This document shows, one piece after another, positions 7,275 through 13,427 of a DNA stretch of 13,427 nucleotides. Source of the DNA: JARRQB01 sp965368585 (lineage in GTDB: Bacteria > Pseudomonadota > Gammaproteobacteria > Chromatiales > Chromatiaceae); NCBI GenBank assembly GCA_965368585.1, contig CBDUNM010000140.1, positions 1 through 13,427 of the forward strand, read 5' to 3'. Made by a program: the position numbers and the translations under genes. Within the stretch, counting starts at the first letter, position 1. Every line of letters starts with the position of its first letter. The notes under the pieces were generated by a model. The model saw only the letters and a program-made list of their open reading frames with translations, had not been told where the DNA came from and searched no databases.

Positions 7275-7313
7275 ACCGATAGCACCGGCGTCGCCGACCC
7301 TGGTGCTATCGGT
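7275..7313. terminator. Hairpin terminator between convergent genes
   Basis: Perfect 12-bp inverted repeat, ACCGATAGCACC (7275-7286) and GGTGCTATCGGT (7302-7313), with a 15-base loop, starting nine bases after the OmpA-domain stop codon. Only a weak T-rich tail (TTGCAGTT) follows on the plus strand. The right arm contains the stop codon of the convergent soxD-like gene (7306-7308), so the structure also marks the end of that message. Confidence 0.65.
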
Positions 7314-7920
7314 TTGCAGTTCCACTGCGACTGCATTCGACGACAGCGGTCTCACGCGTCGACAACCGACCGCTCGCATTGAATCCGCTTTGATTGGGCA
7401 TGCGGACACGCGCCAGGCTCGCCGCATCCAGTACTTGATCGCGCTGCAGGATTCCGTTGAGCGCCAGTAGATAGGCCACCACCGCGTACACGTCGCCGTT
7501 GGTCAGCGACAGTGGCGCCGCGGGCGGCATCGCGCGGCGAATATAGTCGAACAGCGGCGGCGCATACGGCCAGAAGCTCCCGACGGTCCGATCGGGATAG
7601 GGTCCGGCGAGACCGCCGACGCCGCCGACCAGTTCTTCGGCCGACGCCCCGCGCCCGCGTGAGCCATGACACGGCTCGCATTGCTGCTGATAGACAACTT
7701 CACCTCGTTCGGTCGTGCCGCTGCCGGTCGGCAGCCCGTTTCCGGCGCAATCCACCAAGGTGTTCCAGGTCGCCACCGGCGACCCGGCGCCTGCACTATC
7801 CTGCATGCCGGGGTCCCGGGCGTCCGCCTGCATGGCGCAGCAGCTTGTGATTGGTGACCCGCTAAAGGTTAACAACACCAGCACAACGAGTGGGCGGGCG
7901 ACCGCCCTACAGATAGACAT
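7306..7920 (-). CDS. soxD: SoxD-like monoheme c-type cytochrome, short form
   Basis: A 204-residue secreted cytochrome c resembling only the N-terminal heme domain of SoxD, the electron-accepting subunit of the SoxCD sulfane dehydrogenase. The heme-binding CEPCH is at residues 81-85. The SoxD-like run GSFWPYAPPLFDYIRRAMPP (about 114-133) follows, with Met131 as probable axial ligand, then NGDVYAVVAYLLALNGI (141-157) and RVRMPN. Classical SoxD is diheme and near 380 residues; here the second domain is absent and the protein ends soon after the first. The ATG at 7920 is preferred to a TTG at 7944 because AGGGTG lies just upstream. The N-terminus is hydrophobic and has a lipobox-like ITSC at 24-27, so membrane lipidation is possible; ordinary Sec cleavage cannot be excluded. 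The start overlaps soxC by 14 bases, so the two are translationally coupled. Confidence 0.82.
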   Translation of the reverse strand: MSICRAVARPLVVLVLLTFSGSPITSCCAMQADARDPGMQDSAGAGSPVATWNTLVDCAGNGLPTGSGTTERGEVVYQQQCEPCHGSRGRGASAEELVGGVGGLAGPYPDRTVGSFWPYAPPLFDYIRRAMPPAAPLSLTNGDVYAVVAYLLALNGILQRDQVLDAASLARVRMPNQSGFNASGRLSTRETAVVECSRSGTANR

Positions 7921-9157
7921 GCCGCACCCTGCCGGTCGCTTCAACCTCCCAGCTGACTATCGCGTGATAATGATAATATTGATGTTCGCCGTGCCGTTCG
8001 ACCAGTTCGGTCCGTGTCGGCTGCTGCCGCCCCAGTTCATCGATCGCCCTGCTCATCAGGACCACGCGCTCGCCCCGCCAGTGCCATGCGGCGCGAAACC
8101 GGGAAAGACTGGCCGGCAAGACCGGCTCTTGCAGGCGCGCCGGCGCCCAATGCCCCCCGCCATCGACCGAGATCTCGACCTTGCTGATCTTCCCGGCACC
8201 GGACCAGGCCAAGCCCCGTATCTCGTAGGTGCCTGCGCCGTCCGGCTCGAGACCGGGCGACGGCTCGGTAATGACCGACTTCACACCCATCTCGAAACTG
8301 AACTGACGGGCAGTTCCATCCGGCTGCAGGTCGGTGTATTTGGCCGTCTCGAATCGCGACATAAGCGGCGCTCGCGTCAGCGTCAGGCGACGCAGCCATT
8401 TCACGTTGACGATGCCTTCCCACCCCGGCACCACCAAGCGCAGCGGATACCCGTTCTCGGGCCGCACCCGCTCGCCGTTCTGGTAGAGCGCCACCAGGGT
8501 ATCGTCCATGGCCTTGGCGAGCGGGAGACTCACAGCGACCCCTGCCGCATCCGCGCCTTCGGCAACCAACCAGCCCGCTTTCGGGTGGATGCCGGCTTCC
8601 TGCAACAATGTCGCCAGCCGTACACCGGTCCACTCGCTGCACGACACCAGACCGTGCATGTGTCCCACGCGCGATTGCAGCGGTTGCGCTCGCCATCCCG
8701 AGCTGCTGTTGCCGCCGCACTCGATGAAACAGATCCTTGACTCGCGTGGAAAACGCAGCAGGTTCTCGATCGAAAGCACCGCGCGCCGCTCGACCAGCCC
8801 CTCTATGACCAACCGGTGTTGCGCCGGATCGATTGCCGGGACGCCGTTGTGGTGACGTTCGAAATGCAGGGGATTCGGCGTGATGGTGCCGGCCAGATCC
8901 TGCAAGGGCGTCCAGGAGACACCGTTCCCAGGTACCGCGGGATTTGCCGCAATCCACCGTATTACACCCTGTTCATTTTCTGCCGGCTGCCCATAGTTCG
9001 ACAACGGCCTGCCCGGCACCGTCATCCAGCGCGGCGGATGATCCGACGGGTGTCCGTCGTCGGCTTTCGCGCCGCCGCCCAGCAACGCGGCACCGGCAAT
9101 CGAGACGCCGCGTCGGATGAAGCGGCGCCGTTGCCGATCGGGTATCTTGTCAGCCAT
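7907..9157 (-). CDS. soxC: SoxC-like molybdenum sulfane/sulfite dehydrogenase
   Basis: A 416-residue molybdopterin oxidoreductase of the sulfite oxidase family, closest by eye to SoxC, which with SoxD oxidises the sulfane sulfur bound to the SoxYZ carrier in the periplasm. The ATG at 9157 is preferred to a GTG at 9166 (AGGTGA five bases upstream). Residues 10-16 form a twin-arginine signal (RRRFIR then GVSIAGAALLG), as expected for a cofactor-loaded Tat substrate. Typical SoxC segments are VPGRPLSNYGQP (47-58), TPLQDLAGTITPNPLHFERH (83-102), CFIECGGNSSSGW (143-155; Cys147 is the expected Mo ligand), HGLVSCSEWTG (168-178), ALYQNGERVRPENGYPLRL (223-241), GWEGIVNVKWLRR (245-257) and KYTDLQPDGTARQF (273-286). 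A C-terminal dimerisation domain (about 300-410) ends VRHVYL. It is the first gene of a two-gene operon. No soxAX, soxB or separate soxYZ is in the window, so its carrier may be the fused protein at 10632-11489. Confidence 0.9.
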   Translation of the reverse strand: MADKIPDRQRRRFIRRGVSIAGAALLGGGAKADDGHPSDHPPRWMTVPGRPLSNYGQPAENEQGVIRWIAANPAVPGNGVSWTPLQDLAGTITPNPLHFERHHNGVPAIDPAQHRLVIEGLVERRAVLSIENLLRFPRESRICFIECGGNSSSGWRAQPLQSRVGHMHGLVSCSEWTGVRLATLLQEAGIHPKAGWLVAEGADAAGVAVSLPLAKAMDDTLVALYQNGERVRPENGYPLRLVVPGWEGIVNVKWLRRLTLTRAPLMSRFETAKYTDLQPDGTARQFSFEMGVKSVITEPSPGLEPDGAGTYEIRGLAWSGAGKISKVEISVDGGGHWAPARLQEPVLPASLSRFRAAWHWRGERVVLMSRAIDELGRQQPTRTELVERHGEHQYYHYHAIVSWEVEATGRVRHVYL

Positions 9158-9305
9158 CGCTCTCACCTGCCGGAACTATCCGGGTTTGCGACGTGTCCCA
9201 AGCAGGGTTCGTACCAGGCGCTGGCATACTCATTGCTCAGTCAATCCGCAAACCGTGGCCGATCGATCTCGACGGCGTGCTTACCACCGAAACCGGATTT
9301 CTCGA

Positions 9306-9992
9306 ATGAAGCCTAACGCGCACTTTTTGATCGTCATCGTTCTCGTATGCATCCTGTTTTCGTCAACGGCGGCAGCGATCGACGAAGCACCCGCGTTGAA
9401 TCAGGCGCAGACGCTGGTATTCATGGGAAATCATCTGCACAACGTTGCGACCGGCCGAATCCTGACCTACCGCTTTTCCCGCCGCGCCGTCGATGAGGAT
9501 GAAATCATCGACACGGTTCGCATGAAGGTGACCGGCGTCGCCGCAGACGGTGGTCGCGATCTGGATTTCGAGTTCCTGAGCGGCGATCGGCACGTGCCGT
9601 TTCCGTCGGCGCACGGCTATAAAGGCAACCCGATCACGATCCAGTTTCTGGAGCGCGACGTGAGGGACATGACGCTGGCCGCTGGCGGTTCCAGTTCCTA
9701 CTTCCGCAACCGGGTTCGCAACGCGTTCACCGACCCGACGATTCGCGCTATCCGGATCCGGCACGAGGGCGCCGAGGTCGATGCAGTGGAAATCGTCGTC
9801 ACACCCTTTGCCAAAGACGCCCGAGCCAACGCGGAACTCGCGGCTTATCGCGACAAAAGCTACCGCTTCGTTTTTTCGGAACACATACCCGGCGGGCTCT
9901 ACCTGATCCATACGCATGTCCCCGGCAATAGCGGTCCGAAGCTGGAAGAAGAACTGAAATTCAGCAGCGCGGACACCGCACCTTCTTCCTGA
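9306..9992 (+). CDS. Secreted protein of unknown function
   Basis: 228 residues; I do not recognise the family. Residues 1-24 form a clear signal peptide (hydrophobic FLIVIVLVCILFSS, cleavage near TAAA/IDEA). The mature part is a mixed, beta-rich sequence: QTLVFMGNHLHNVATGRILTY early on, a charged RRAVDEDEIIDTVRMKVTGV stretch, GGRDLDFEFLSGDRHVPFPS, and near the C-terminus YRFVFSEHIPGGLYLIHTHV. The mature chain has no cysteine, no CXXCH and no obvious metal site apart from scattered histidines, so a soluble periplasmic binding or structural domain is more likely than a redox protein. The Shine-Dalgarno is weak. It diverges from soxC across 148 bases and is followed after 46 bases by the small four-cysteine protein, probably on one transcript. 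Confidence 0.75.
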   Translation: MKPNAHFLIVIVLVCILFSSTAAAIDEAPALNQAQTLVFMGNHLHNVATGRILTYRFSRRAVDEDEIIDTVRMKVTGVAADGGRDLDFEFLSGDRHVPFPSAHGYKGNPITIQFLERDVRDMTLAAGGSSSYFRNRVRNAFTDPTIRAIRIRHEGAEVDAVEIVVTPFAKDARANAELAAYRDKSYRFVFSEHIPGGLYLIHTHVPGNSGPKLEEELKFSSADTAPSS

Positions 9993-10038
9993 ACCGCGAC
10001 GACCAACCCCGGCGCATGACCGATTCGGAGTGTACAAG

Positions 10039-10419
10039 ATGCGAAAACCCCTAGTCTCGCTGTTCACCGCCGCCCTACTCGGCATCGCCGGCAACGGCAT
10101 GGCCGGTGTCGGCCAGGAAGGTACGGCGAACATCAGCCCAAGCGCCACCTACCCCACCGAGGTGATCGCCGACTACGTATTGGGATGCATGATCTCCAAT
10201 GGCGCATCGCCCGACATCCTGCGCAAGTGCGCCTGCAGTTTCGACTTCGTGGCGGCATCGATTCCCTATGCGGAGTATGAACAGATCGAATCCCTGTTGC
10301 GCCTGCAGCAAATGCCGGGCGTCGGACGCAACGCCGTGTACAAGAACGCGAACTGGGCTAAACAGGCCGTCACCAACCTGCGCGAGATTCAGGCCGAATC
10401 AACGCTCAGGTGCTTTTGA
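10039..10419 (+). CDS. Small secreted four-cysteine protein of unknown function
   Basis: 126 residues; ATG with GGAG eight bases upstream. Residues 1-22 are a signal peptide (cleavage near GMA/GVG). The mature domain has four cysteines: Cys50 (LGCMISNG), Cys64 and Cys66 (RKCACSFDF) and Cys125 in the C-terminal LRCF. The even number and export suggest two disulfides; there is no CXXCH, so it is not a c-type cytochrome. The core is predicted helical (DYVLGCMISNG, YAEYEQIESLLRLQQM, NWAKQAVTNLREIQAE). I recall similar hypothetical proteins beside PQQ-dehydrogenase gene sets, but this is memory, not a search. It probably shares a transcript with the gene ending at 9992 and converges on the fused SoxYZ gene. 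Confidence 0.75.
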   Translation: MRKPLVSLFTAALLGIAGNGMAGVGQEGTANISPSATYPTEVIADYVLGCMISNGASPDILRKCACSFDFVAASIPYAEYEQIESLLRLQQMPGVGRNAVYKNANWAKQAVTNLREIQAESTLRCF

Positions 10420-10631
10420 CGCGTTCGCGCACGGGCCTCGTCAGCTGTATAGGAGCCAGGTCCTCTCGGCGCTGCGCATCCGGTATCGACGCCGCTTCGG
10501 CGAGAGGGCTCGACTCCGGCGCGTGAAAAGGTTCTGCACGACGACGCAACACTAGCCGGGGCGTAAACTCCGGTCGCACTGCGCGCGGCTCGGACCATCG
10601 CCGACTGCAGCGCGAGCCTTCGCCAAGGCCT
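10420..10631. other. Convergent intergenic region
   Basis: These 212 bases lie between two converging genes. The only structure seen is a nested hairpin: CCTCTCG and CGAGAGG enclose a smaller CGCCG-CTT-CGGCG stem. There is no U tract, so termination is possible but unproven. No gene is supported. Confidence 0.4.
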
Positions 10632-11489
10632 TTAACCCTTGCTGGCGGGTTTGACGCCGAACGAGTGCCGAAAGTCTCGGCCTTCCGAGTCTTTCACCCG
10701 TACTTCGATCTCGCCCTCTCCCTCCGGTATGAAGTTGAAACTGATGGCGGGGTTTTCGCTGATCGATATATCGGCCTCGACCGAGAACAGTGACTCGCCG
10801 TTATAACTGACCTCGATGTAGCGCACATAGTCTGCCGGTATGAATTGACGTGAGACCTGATCAAATTGCAGTCCCGAGCTGTTGGGGTGTTTGACCAGAA
10901 GCTTGGCGAGCAGTTTTTCACCCTCGGAGTAGGTCTCGGGTAACTGCAGTTTCATTCTTCCGAGCTGCGCCATGGCGGCCGATGGGTCTTTCAAGGGCGG
11001 CGCGGAACAACCACCGGATGCCTTGACGAAGTTGCTTGTCATGTAGATGTCGCCGGTGCTCGTTTCCGCAATCGCGCGTACGTTAGTGTAGGCGTTCACC
11101 CGCACGCGGGTGGAAATCGTGTCCCACACCCGATGCCCCGGGAAACGAAACACCGCGGCGACCGGCGACGGGTTGCCGTCGATCACCAGGTAGAGGTTTT
11201 GGATGTAGCGCTGCGGTGTTTGCGCCATTTTCGAAGTGATGTCCACCGGCACGACGGCGGCATCCTGCGCCCGATATGGAGTAACCAGACCGATGACATC
11301 CGTGCCGTCCGAAATCACCCGATCGCCGAATAACTGATCTTTAACCTGCTGCCAGCGTTCTTCATCCTCGGACGCCAGCACGGGGCCGACCGGGCCAAGC
11401 AGCGTCAGTGCGACGACTAACAACACTGAACTGTATCCGGTGCGGCTTCCGATCGTTACCGCCTGTTTCAGTTCTGAAACACCTATCAT
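10632..11489 (-). CDS. Quinoprotein dehydrogenase-associated fused SoxYZ-like carrier
   Basis: A 285-residue secreted protein joining a SoxY-like and a SoxZ-like domain, as in the family TIGR04557 (name from memory) found with PQQ dehydrogenases. In Sox, SoxY carries the substrate on a cysteine and SoxZ is its partner. The ATG at 11489 has GGGAG seven bases upstream; an in-frame extension to 11693 lacks these marks and runs back over the preceding gene. Residues 1-40 are the signal peptide (VLLVVALTLLG, then VLAS). The SoxY-like domain spans about 42-165 and contains NLYLVIDGNPSPVAAVFRF (98-116) and RVRVNAYTNVRAIAET. The only mature cysteine is Cys161 in SGGCSAPPLKD, the counterpart of the SoxY GGCGG, here placed in the linker rather than at the C-terminus. 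The SoxZ-like domain is about 190-282. It follows the metallohydrolase gene after 134 bases, which include an A+T-rich patch that may hold a separate promoter. Confidence 0.88.
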   Translation of the reverse strand: MIGVSELKQAVTIGSRTGYSSVLLVVALTLLGPVGPVLASEDEERWQQVKDQLFGDRVISDGTDVIGLVTPYRAQDAAVVPVDITSKMAQTPQRYIQNLYLVIDGNPSPVAAVFRFPGHRVWDTISTRVRVNAYTNVRAIAETSTGDIYMTSNFVKASGGCSAPPLKDPSAAMAQLGRMKLQLPETYSEGEKLLAKLLVKHPNSSGLQFDQVSRQFIPADYVRYIEVSYNGESLFSVEADISISENPAISFNFIPEGEGEIEVRVKDSEGRDFRHSFGVKPASKG

Positions 11490-11575
11490 GGGTCTACTCC
11501 CGCTCGCTGGGACCGATCTCGCGGCCCCATGGGTGGCGATTATCGCTAAATGGTATATTGATGCGACGGCTATCC

Positions 11576-11602
11576 GGCACGGGAAGTTCCAAACATCGTG
11601 CC
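11576..11602. other. Small hairpin between the metallohydrolase and carrier genes
   Basis: GGCACG (11576-11581) pairs with CGTGCC (11597-11602) across a 15-base loop, just after the metallohydrolase stop region on the minus strand. There is no U tract. It could be a processing or attenuation signal, or chance. Confidence 0.25.
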
Positions 11603-11623
11603 AACGGCGCTGCCGGGTGCCCG

Positions 11624-12580
11624 CTATTCCCATTCCAACTCCACGAAGGCGGCGGTTACATTTCTGCCGTGGTATTCGTCGAACAGCAGCCAATGCTTGC
11701 GCTGCTCCTGTGCGACGCTCGCCACGGCCGACTGGAGCGTCTCCCTGGCGCGCAGCTTCGCGCGAACGCCGTCAGTGACAGCCTGCCAGTAGGCGCGTTG
11801 TTTGGCCAGGTCAGCCGACCAGGCCGTCGACACCCGGCCATGGCCGGGAACCACCCGCGACGCTTCACGCGACCGCAAGCTGTCCATGACCTTTAACCAA
11901 CCCAGCAGGCTCCCATCGAGTACCGGGACGCGTTCGACGAACAACAGATCGGACAACCACAAGGTACCCGTCGCCGGGTCATAGACGCTGAGGTCATTAT
12001 TTGTGTGCGCCGTCGGATGCCCCTGTACATCGATGACCCGCCCGCCCAGATCGATTTTCCGGATCGCTTCCGGCTGAACCGAAACAGTGGGAAACACGAT
12101 ATTTGAACCCTGCGCCAACTCTCCCAGCTGCTGGCGGACCGCATCCAGGTAGAAGACGCGTCGGCGCGCCAGCGCATCAGCGAGATTGGCGTGTCCGATA
12201 ATCTCCACACCTTCGCCTTCGAAGGCGGCCGCGCCCAACACGTGATCGGGGTGCATGTGGGTCAGAATGACATACCGGACGGGCAGCTCCGTGACACGCC
12301 GAATCGCGCGCACCAGGGCTTCACCTTCCGCCAGGCTACCGCCGGTGTCGACTACCGCAACCGCGGTGTTGCCGACGATGAAACCGAGATTGGCGATATG
12401 GCCTCGATTCTCGGCAGAGGCATCCTGCTGCAGCCCCTCCCGAACATAAACGCCCGGCGCGATTTCGTTGAGTTCCATGTGGAAATCGGTCGAAGCGGAG
12501 AAGACCGGCGGTGTATGCAACACGCAGCACAGCAGCATGCGTGTAACGATGATCACTCGACTGGCACGAATCTGAAACAT
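11624..12580 (-). CDS. Quinoprotein relay system zinc metallohydrolase (SoxH-like)
   Basis: A 318-residue metallo-beta-lactamase-fold protein of the SoxH-related type that accompanies PQQ dehydrogenases (TIGR04558/TIGR04559; probably the second type, from memory). Residues 1-30 are the signal peptide (VIIVTRMLLCCVLH, then VFSAS). The metal site is complete: THMHPDH (107-113, giving His108, His110, Asp112, His113), His192 in PTAHTNND, Asp211 in LWLSDLLF and His247 in VVPGHG. Other marks are ANLGFIVGNTAVAVVDTGGS (63-82) and the C-terminal NVTAAFVELEWE. The ATG at 12580 has only a weak Shine-Dalgarno; an ATG at 12538 is possible but would shorten the signal peptide. The substrate is not known for this group; release of an adduct from the SoxYZ-like carrier downstream is a reasonable guess from SoxH neighbourhoods, not a demonstrated role. 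Confidence 0.88.
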   Translation of the reverse strand: MFQIRASRVIIVTRMLLCCVLHTPPVFSASTDFHMELNEIAPGVYVREGLQQDASAENRGHIANLGFIVGNTAVAVVDTGGSLAEGEALVRAIRRVTELPVRYVILTHMHPDHVLGAAAFEGEGVEIIGHANLADALARRRVFYLDAVRQQLGELAQGSNIVFPTVSVQPEAIRKIDLGGRVIDVQGHPTAHTNNDLSVYDPATGTLWLSDLLFVERVPVLDGSLLGWLKVMDSLRSREASRVVPGHGRVSTAWSADLAKQRAYWQAVTDGVRAKLRARETLQSAVASVAQEQRKHWLLFDEYHGRNVTAAFVELEWE

Positions 12581-12861
12581 CGGCTTGGCTTACCTTGTTC
12601 ATCGATCGGGTTGGCCCACGTCTTGCGTACTGACCGGGCTAGCGGCACCGTGGACAACCCGTTGACGCAAGTTATGCGCCATCAGGTTACGCGCCGTGGG
12701 AGGCGGTGCCACGGACATGCGGCCGAGGCCGGCGTCGTAGCCCACGGCGCGAATCCCGGCTTGCCGTTTGCTGTACCGCGAGCAGCGGCGGCCAAAGACG
12801 GCGACCGGATCACCAACGACAAAGCAGGCGGGATCATCAGGTTCGATCTGGAGGAATGCAC
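12581..12861. other. Divergent intergenic region
   Basis: 281 bases between the metallohydrolase gene and the DUF2380-type gene. A TTGACG at 12662-12667 has no acceptable -10 at the right distance. Overlapping frames on both strands are Arg/Pro-rich and without signals. I see no gene or clear promoter. Confidence 0.4.
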
Positions 12862-13404
12862 GTGATTTTTGGAGCCAAGCAACATGCCCGTAGAATGACC
12901 ACAGTCGGCTGTCTTGCGTTGACGATTTTCGTGTTGTCGGCACCGCCCGCCACCGGTTGGGCCGCACAGCGGATAGCGGTATTGGATTTCGAACTGAACG
13001 ACTTGACGCTGTTGCCGAATTCGCCCGAGGAAATGGAACGAACGGCCTCGATCAGGCCGCTGCTGGAGAAGGAACTGACACGAACGGCGAACCTGGATAT
13101 CGTCAGCATCGATTCAGCGGAGATCCATGCGGCCAACAAAGGGTTTGGTTATCTCTTCGAGCATGCCGACCTTGCGGCCGAGCTCGGCAAGCAGCACGGC
13201 GCCGATTGGCTGGTGGTCGGCAGACTGCACAAACCTACGCACCTGTTCGCTTACCTGATGGTCCATCTGGTCGACACCCGAACGGCGACATTGGCGGAAA
13301 ACATCATTGTCGAAGTCAAGGGCCAACAAGACGTGGTCACGAAAAAGGGAGCCGCGCGACTCGCGAAAAAGATCGCACGGCACATCGCAACGAAACAGCC
13401 GTGA
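12862..13404 (+). CDS. Secreted DUF2380/DUF3280-type protein
   Basis: 180 residues. The GTG at 12862 is chosen because GGAGG (12850-12854) lies seven bases upstream; the in-frame ATG at 12856 is only one base from it, and an ATG at 12895 has no such site. The N-terminus is a signal peptide (MTTVGCLALTIFVLSAPP, cleavage near WAA/QRIAV). The mature protein opens with QRIAVLDFELND, a mark of DUF2380/DUF3280-type proteins, then a predicted alternating alpha/beta fold: RPLLEKELTRTANLDIVSID, LAAELGKQHGADWLVVGRLH and YLMVHLVDTRTATLAENIIV. This resembles the periplasmic alpha/beta domain that builds curli- and TolB-associated folds. Members are known next to PQQ methanol dehydrogenase genes, but their role is unknown. 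The gene diverges from the metallohydrolase gene; only 23 bases follow it in the window. Confidence 0.8.
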   Translation: MIFGAKQHARRMTTVGCLALTIFVLSAPPATGWAAQRIAVLDFELNDLTLLPNSPEEMERTASIRPLLEKELTRTANLDIVSIDSAEIHAANKGFGYLFEHADLAAELGKQHGADWLVVGRLHKPTHLFAYLMVHLVDTRTATLAENIIVEVKGQQDVVTKKGAARLAKKIARHIATKQP

Positions 13405-13427
13405 AGGCTCCATTGGCGAAAACCCAC

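Noticed and set aside
7715..8740. Open frame of 341 codons on the plus strand opposite soxC and soxD
   Set aside because: Shadow of the minus-strand genes, which carry CXXCH, Mo-ligand and Tat motifs; the plus-strand translation is Arg/Pro/His-rich.
11490..11693. In-frame N-terminal extension of the fused SoxYZ carrier
   Set aside because: It overlaps the end of the metallohydrolase gene and is Arg-rich without a signal. The ATG at 11489 has GGGAG at proper spacing and starts a signal peptide.
12662..12690. TTGACG as a possible -35 box for the DUF2380-type gene
   Set aside because: The hexamer 17 bases downstream is GGTTAC, which does not resemble a -10 element.
12191..12967. Open frames on both strands across the metallohydrolase start and the following gap
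   Set aside because: No Shine-Dalgarno, signal peptide or recognisable domain; composition is that of noncoding G+C-rich frames.

Overview
The window shows G+C-rich proteobacterial DNA and appears to have two parts of different origin. Positions 1 to about 1715 look like an alphaproteobacterial (Rhodobacteraceae-type) chromosome. They hold the C-terminal two thirds of a MATE efflux transporter, a small glyoxalase-superfamily protein joined to it by an ATGA overlap, a strong hairpin terminator, and the tail of an unidentified minus-strand reading frame. From about 1715 to the end the content looks like one gammaproteobacterial accessory island of genes that accompany PQQ-dependent (quinoprotein) alcohol or methanol dehydrogenases. 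The taxonomic labels are inference from gene style, not from a search. No tRNA, rRNA, CRISPR array, transposase or integrase was seen.

Layout of the island: a minus-strand pair encodes a periplasmic ABC-type substrate-binding protein and a YVTN beta-propeller protein. This is the start of the PQQ-associated ABC transport operon, but the propeller is cut after about 2.5 of its 7 blades at the 1715 boundary. Divergent from it, on the plus strand, are an MxaD-like SRPBCC protein, a complete seven-blade YVTN propeller and an inner-membrane coiled-coil OmpA-domain protein, closed by a hairpin that overlaps the end of the next gene. Then come a minus-strand soxC-soxD pair (molybdenum dehydrogenase plus short monoheme cytochrome), two plus-strand secreted proteins of unknown function, a minus-strand pair of SoxH-like zinc metallohydrolase and fused SoxYZ-like carrier, and finally a plus-strand DUF2380/DUF3280-type secreted protein.

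Almost every island product carries a Sec, Tat or possible lipoprotein signal, and the OmpA protein has a membrane anchor, so the system works in the periplasm. The likely theme is a carrier-protein relay modelled on the Sox sulfur-oxidation cycle (fused SoxYZ carrier, SoxH-like hydrolase, SoxCD-like dehydrogenase) attached to quinoprotein metabolism (MxaD, propellers, binding protein). The quinoprotein dehydrogenase, its cytochrome, SoxAX and SoxB are not in the window. The divergent control region (3356-3670) holds a good sigma70-type promoter, a 14-bp tandem repeat and a 14-bp perfect palindrome.
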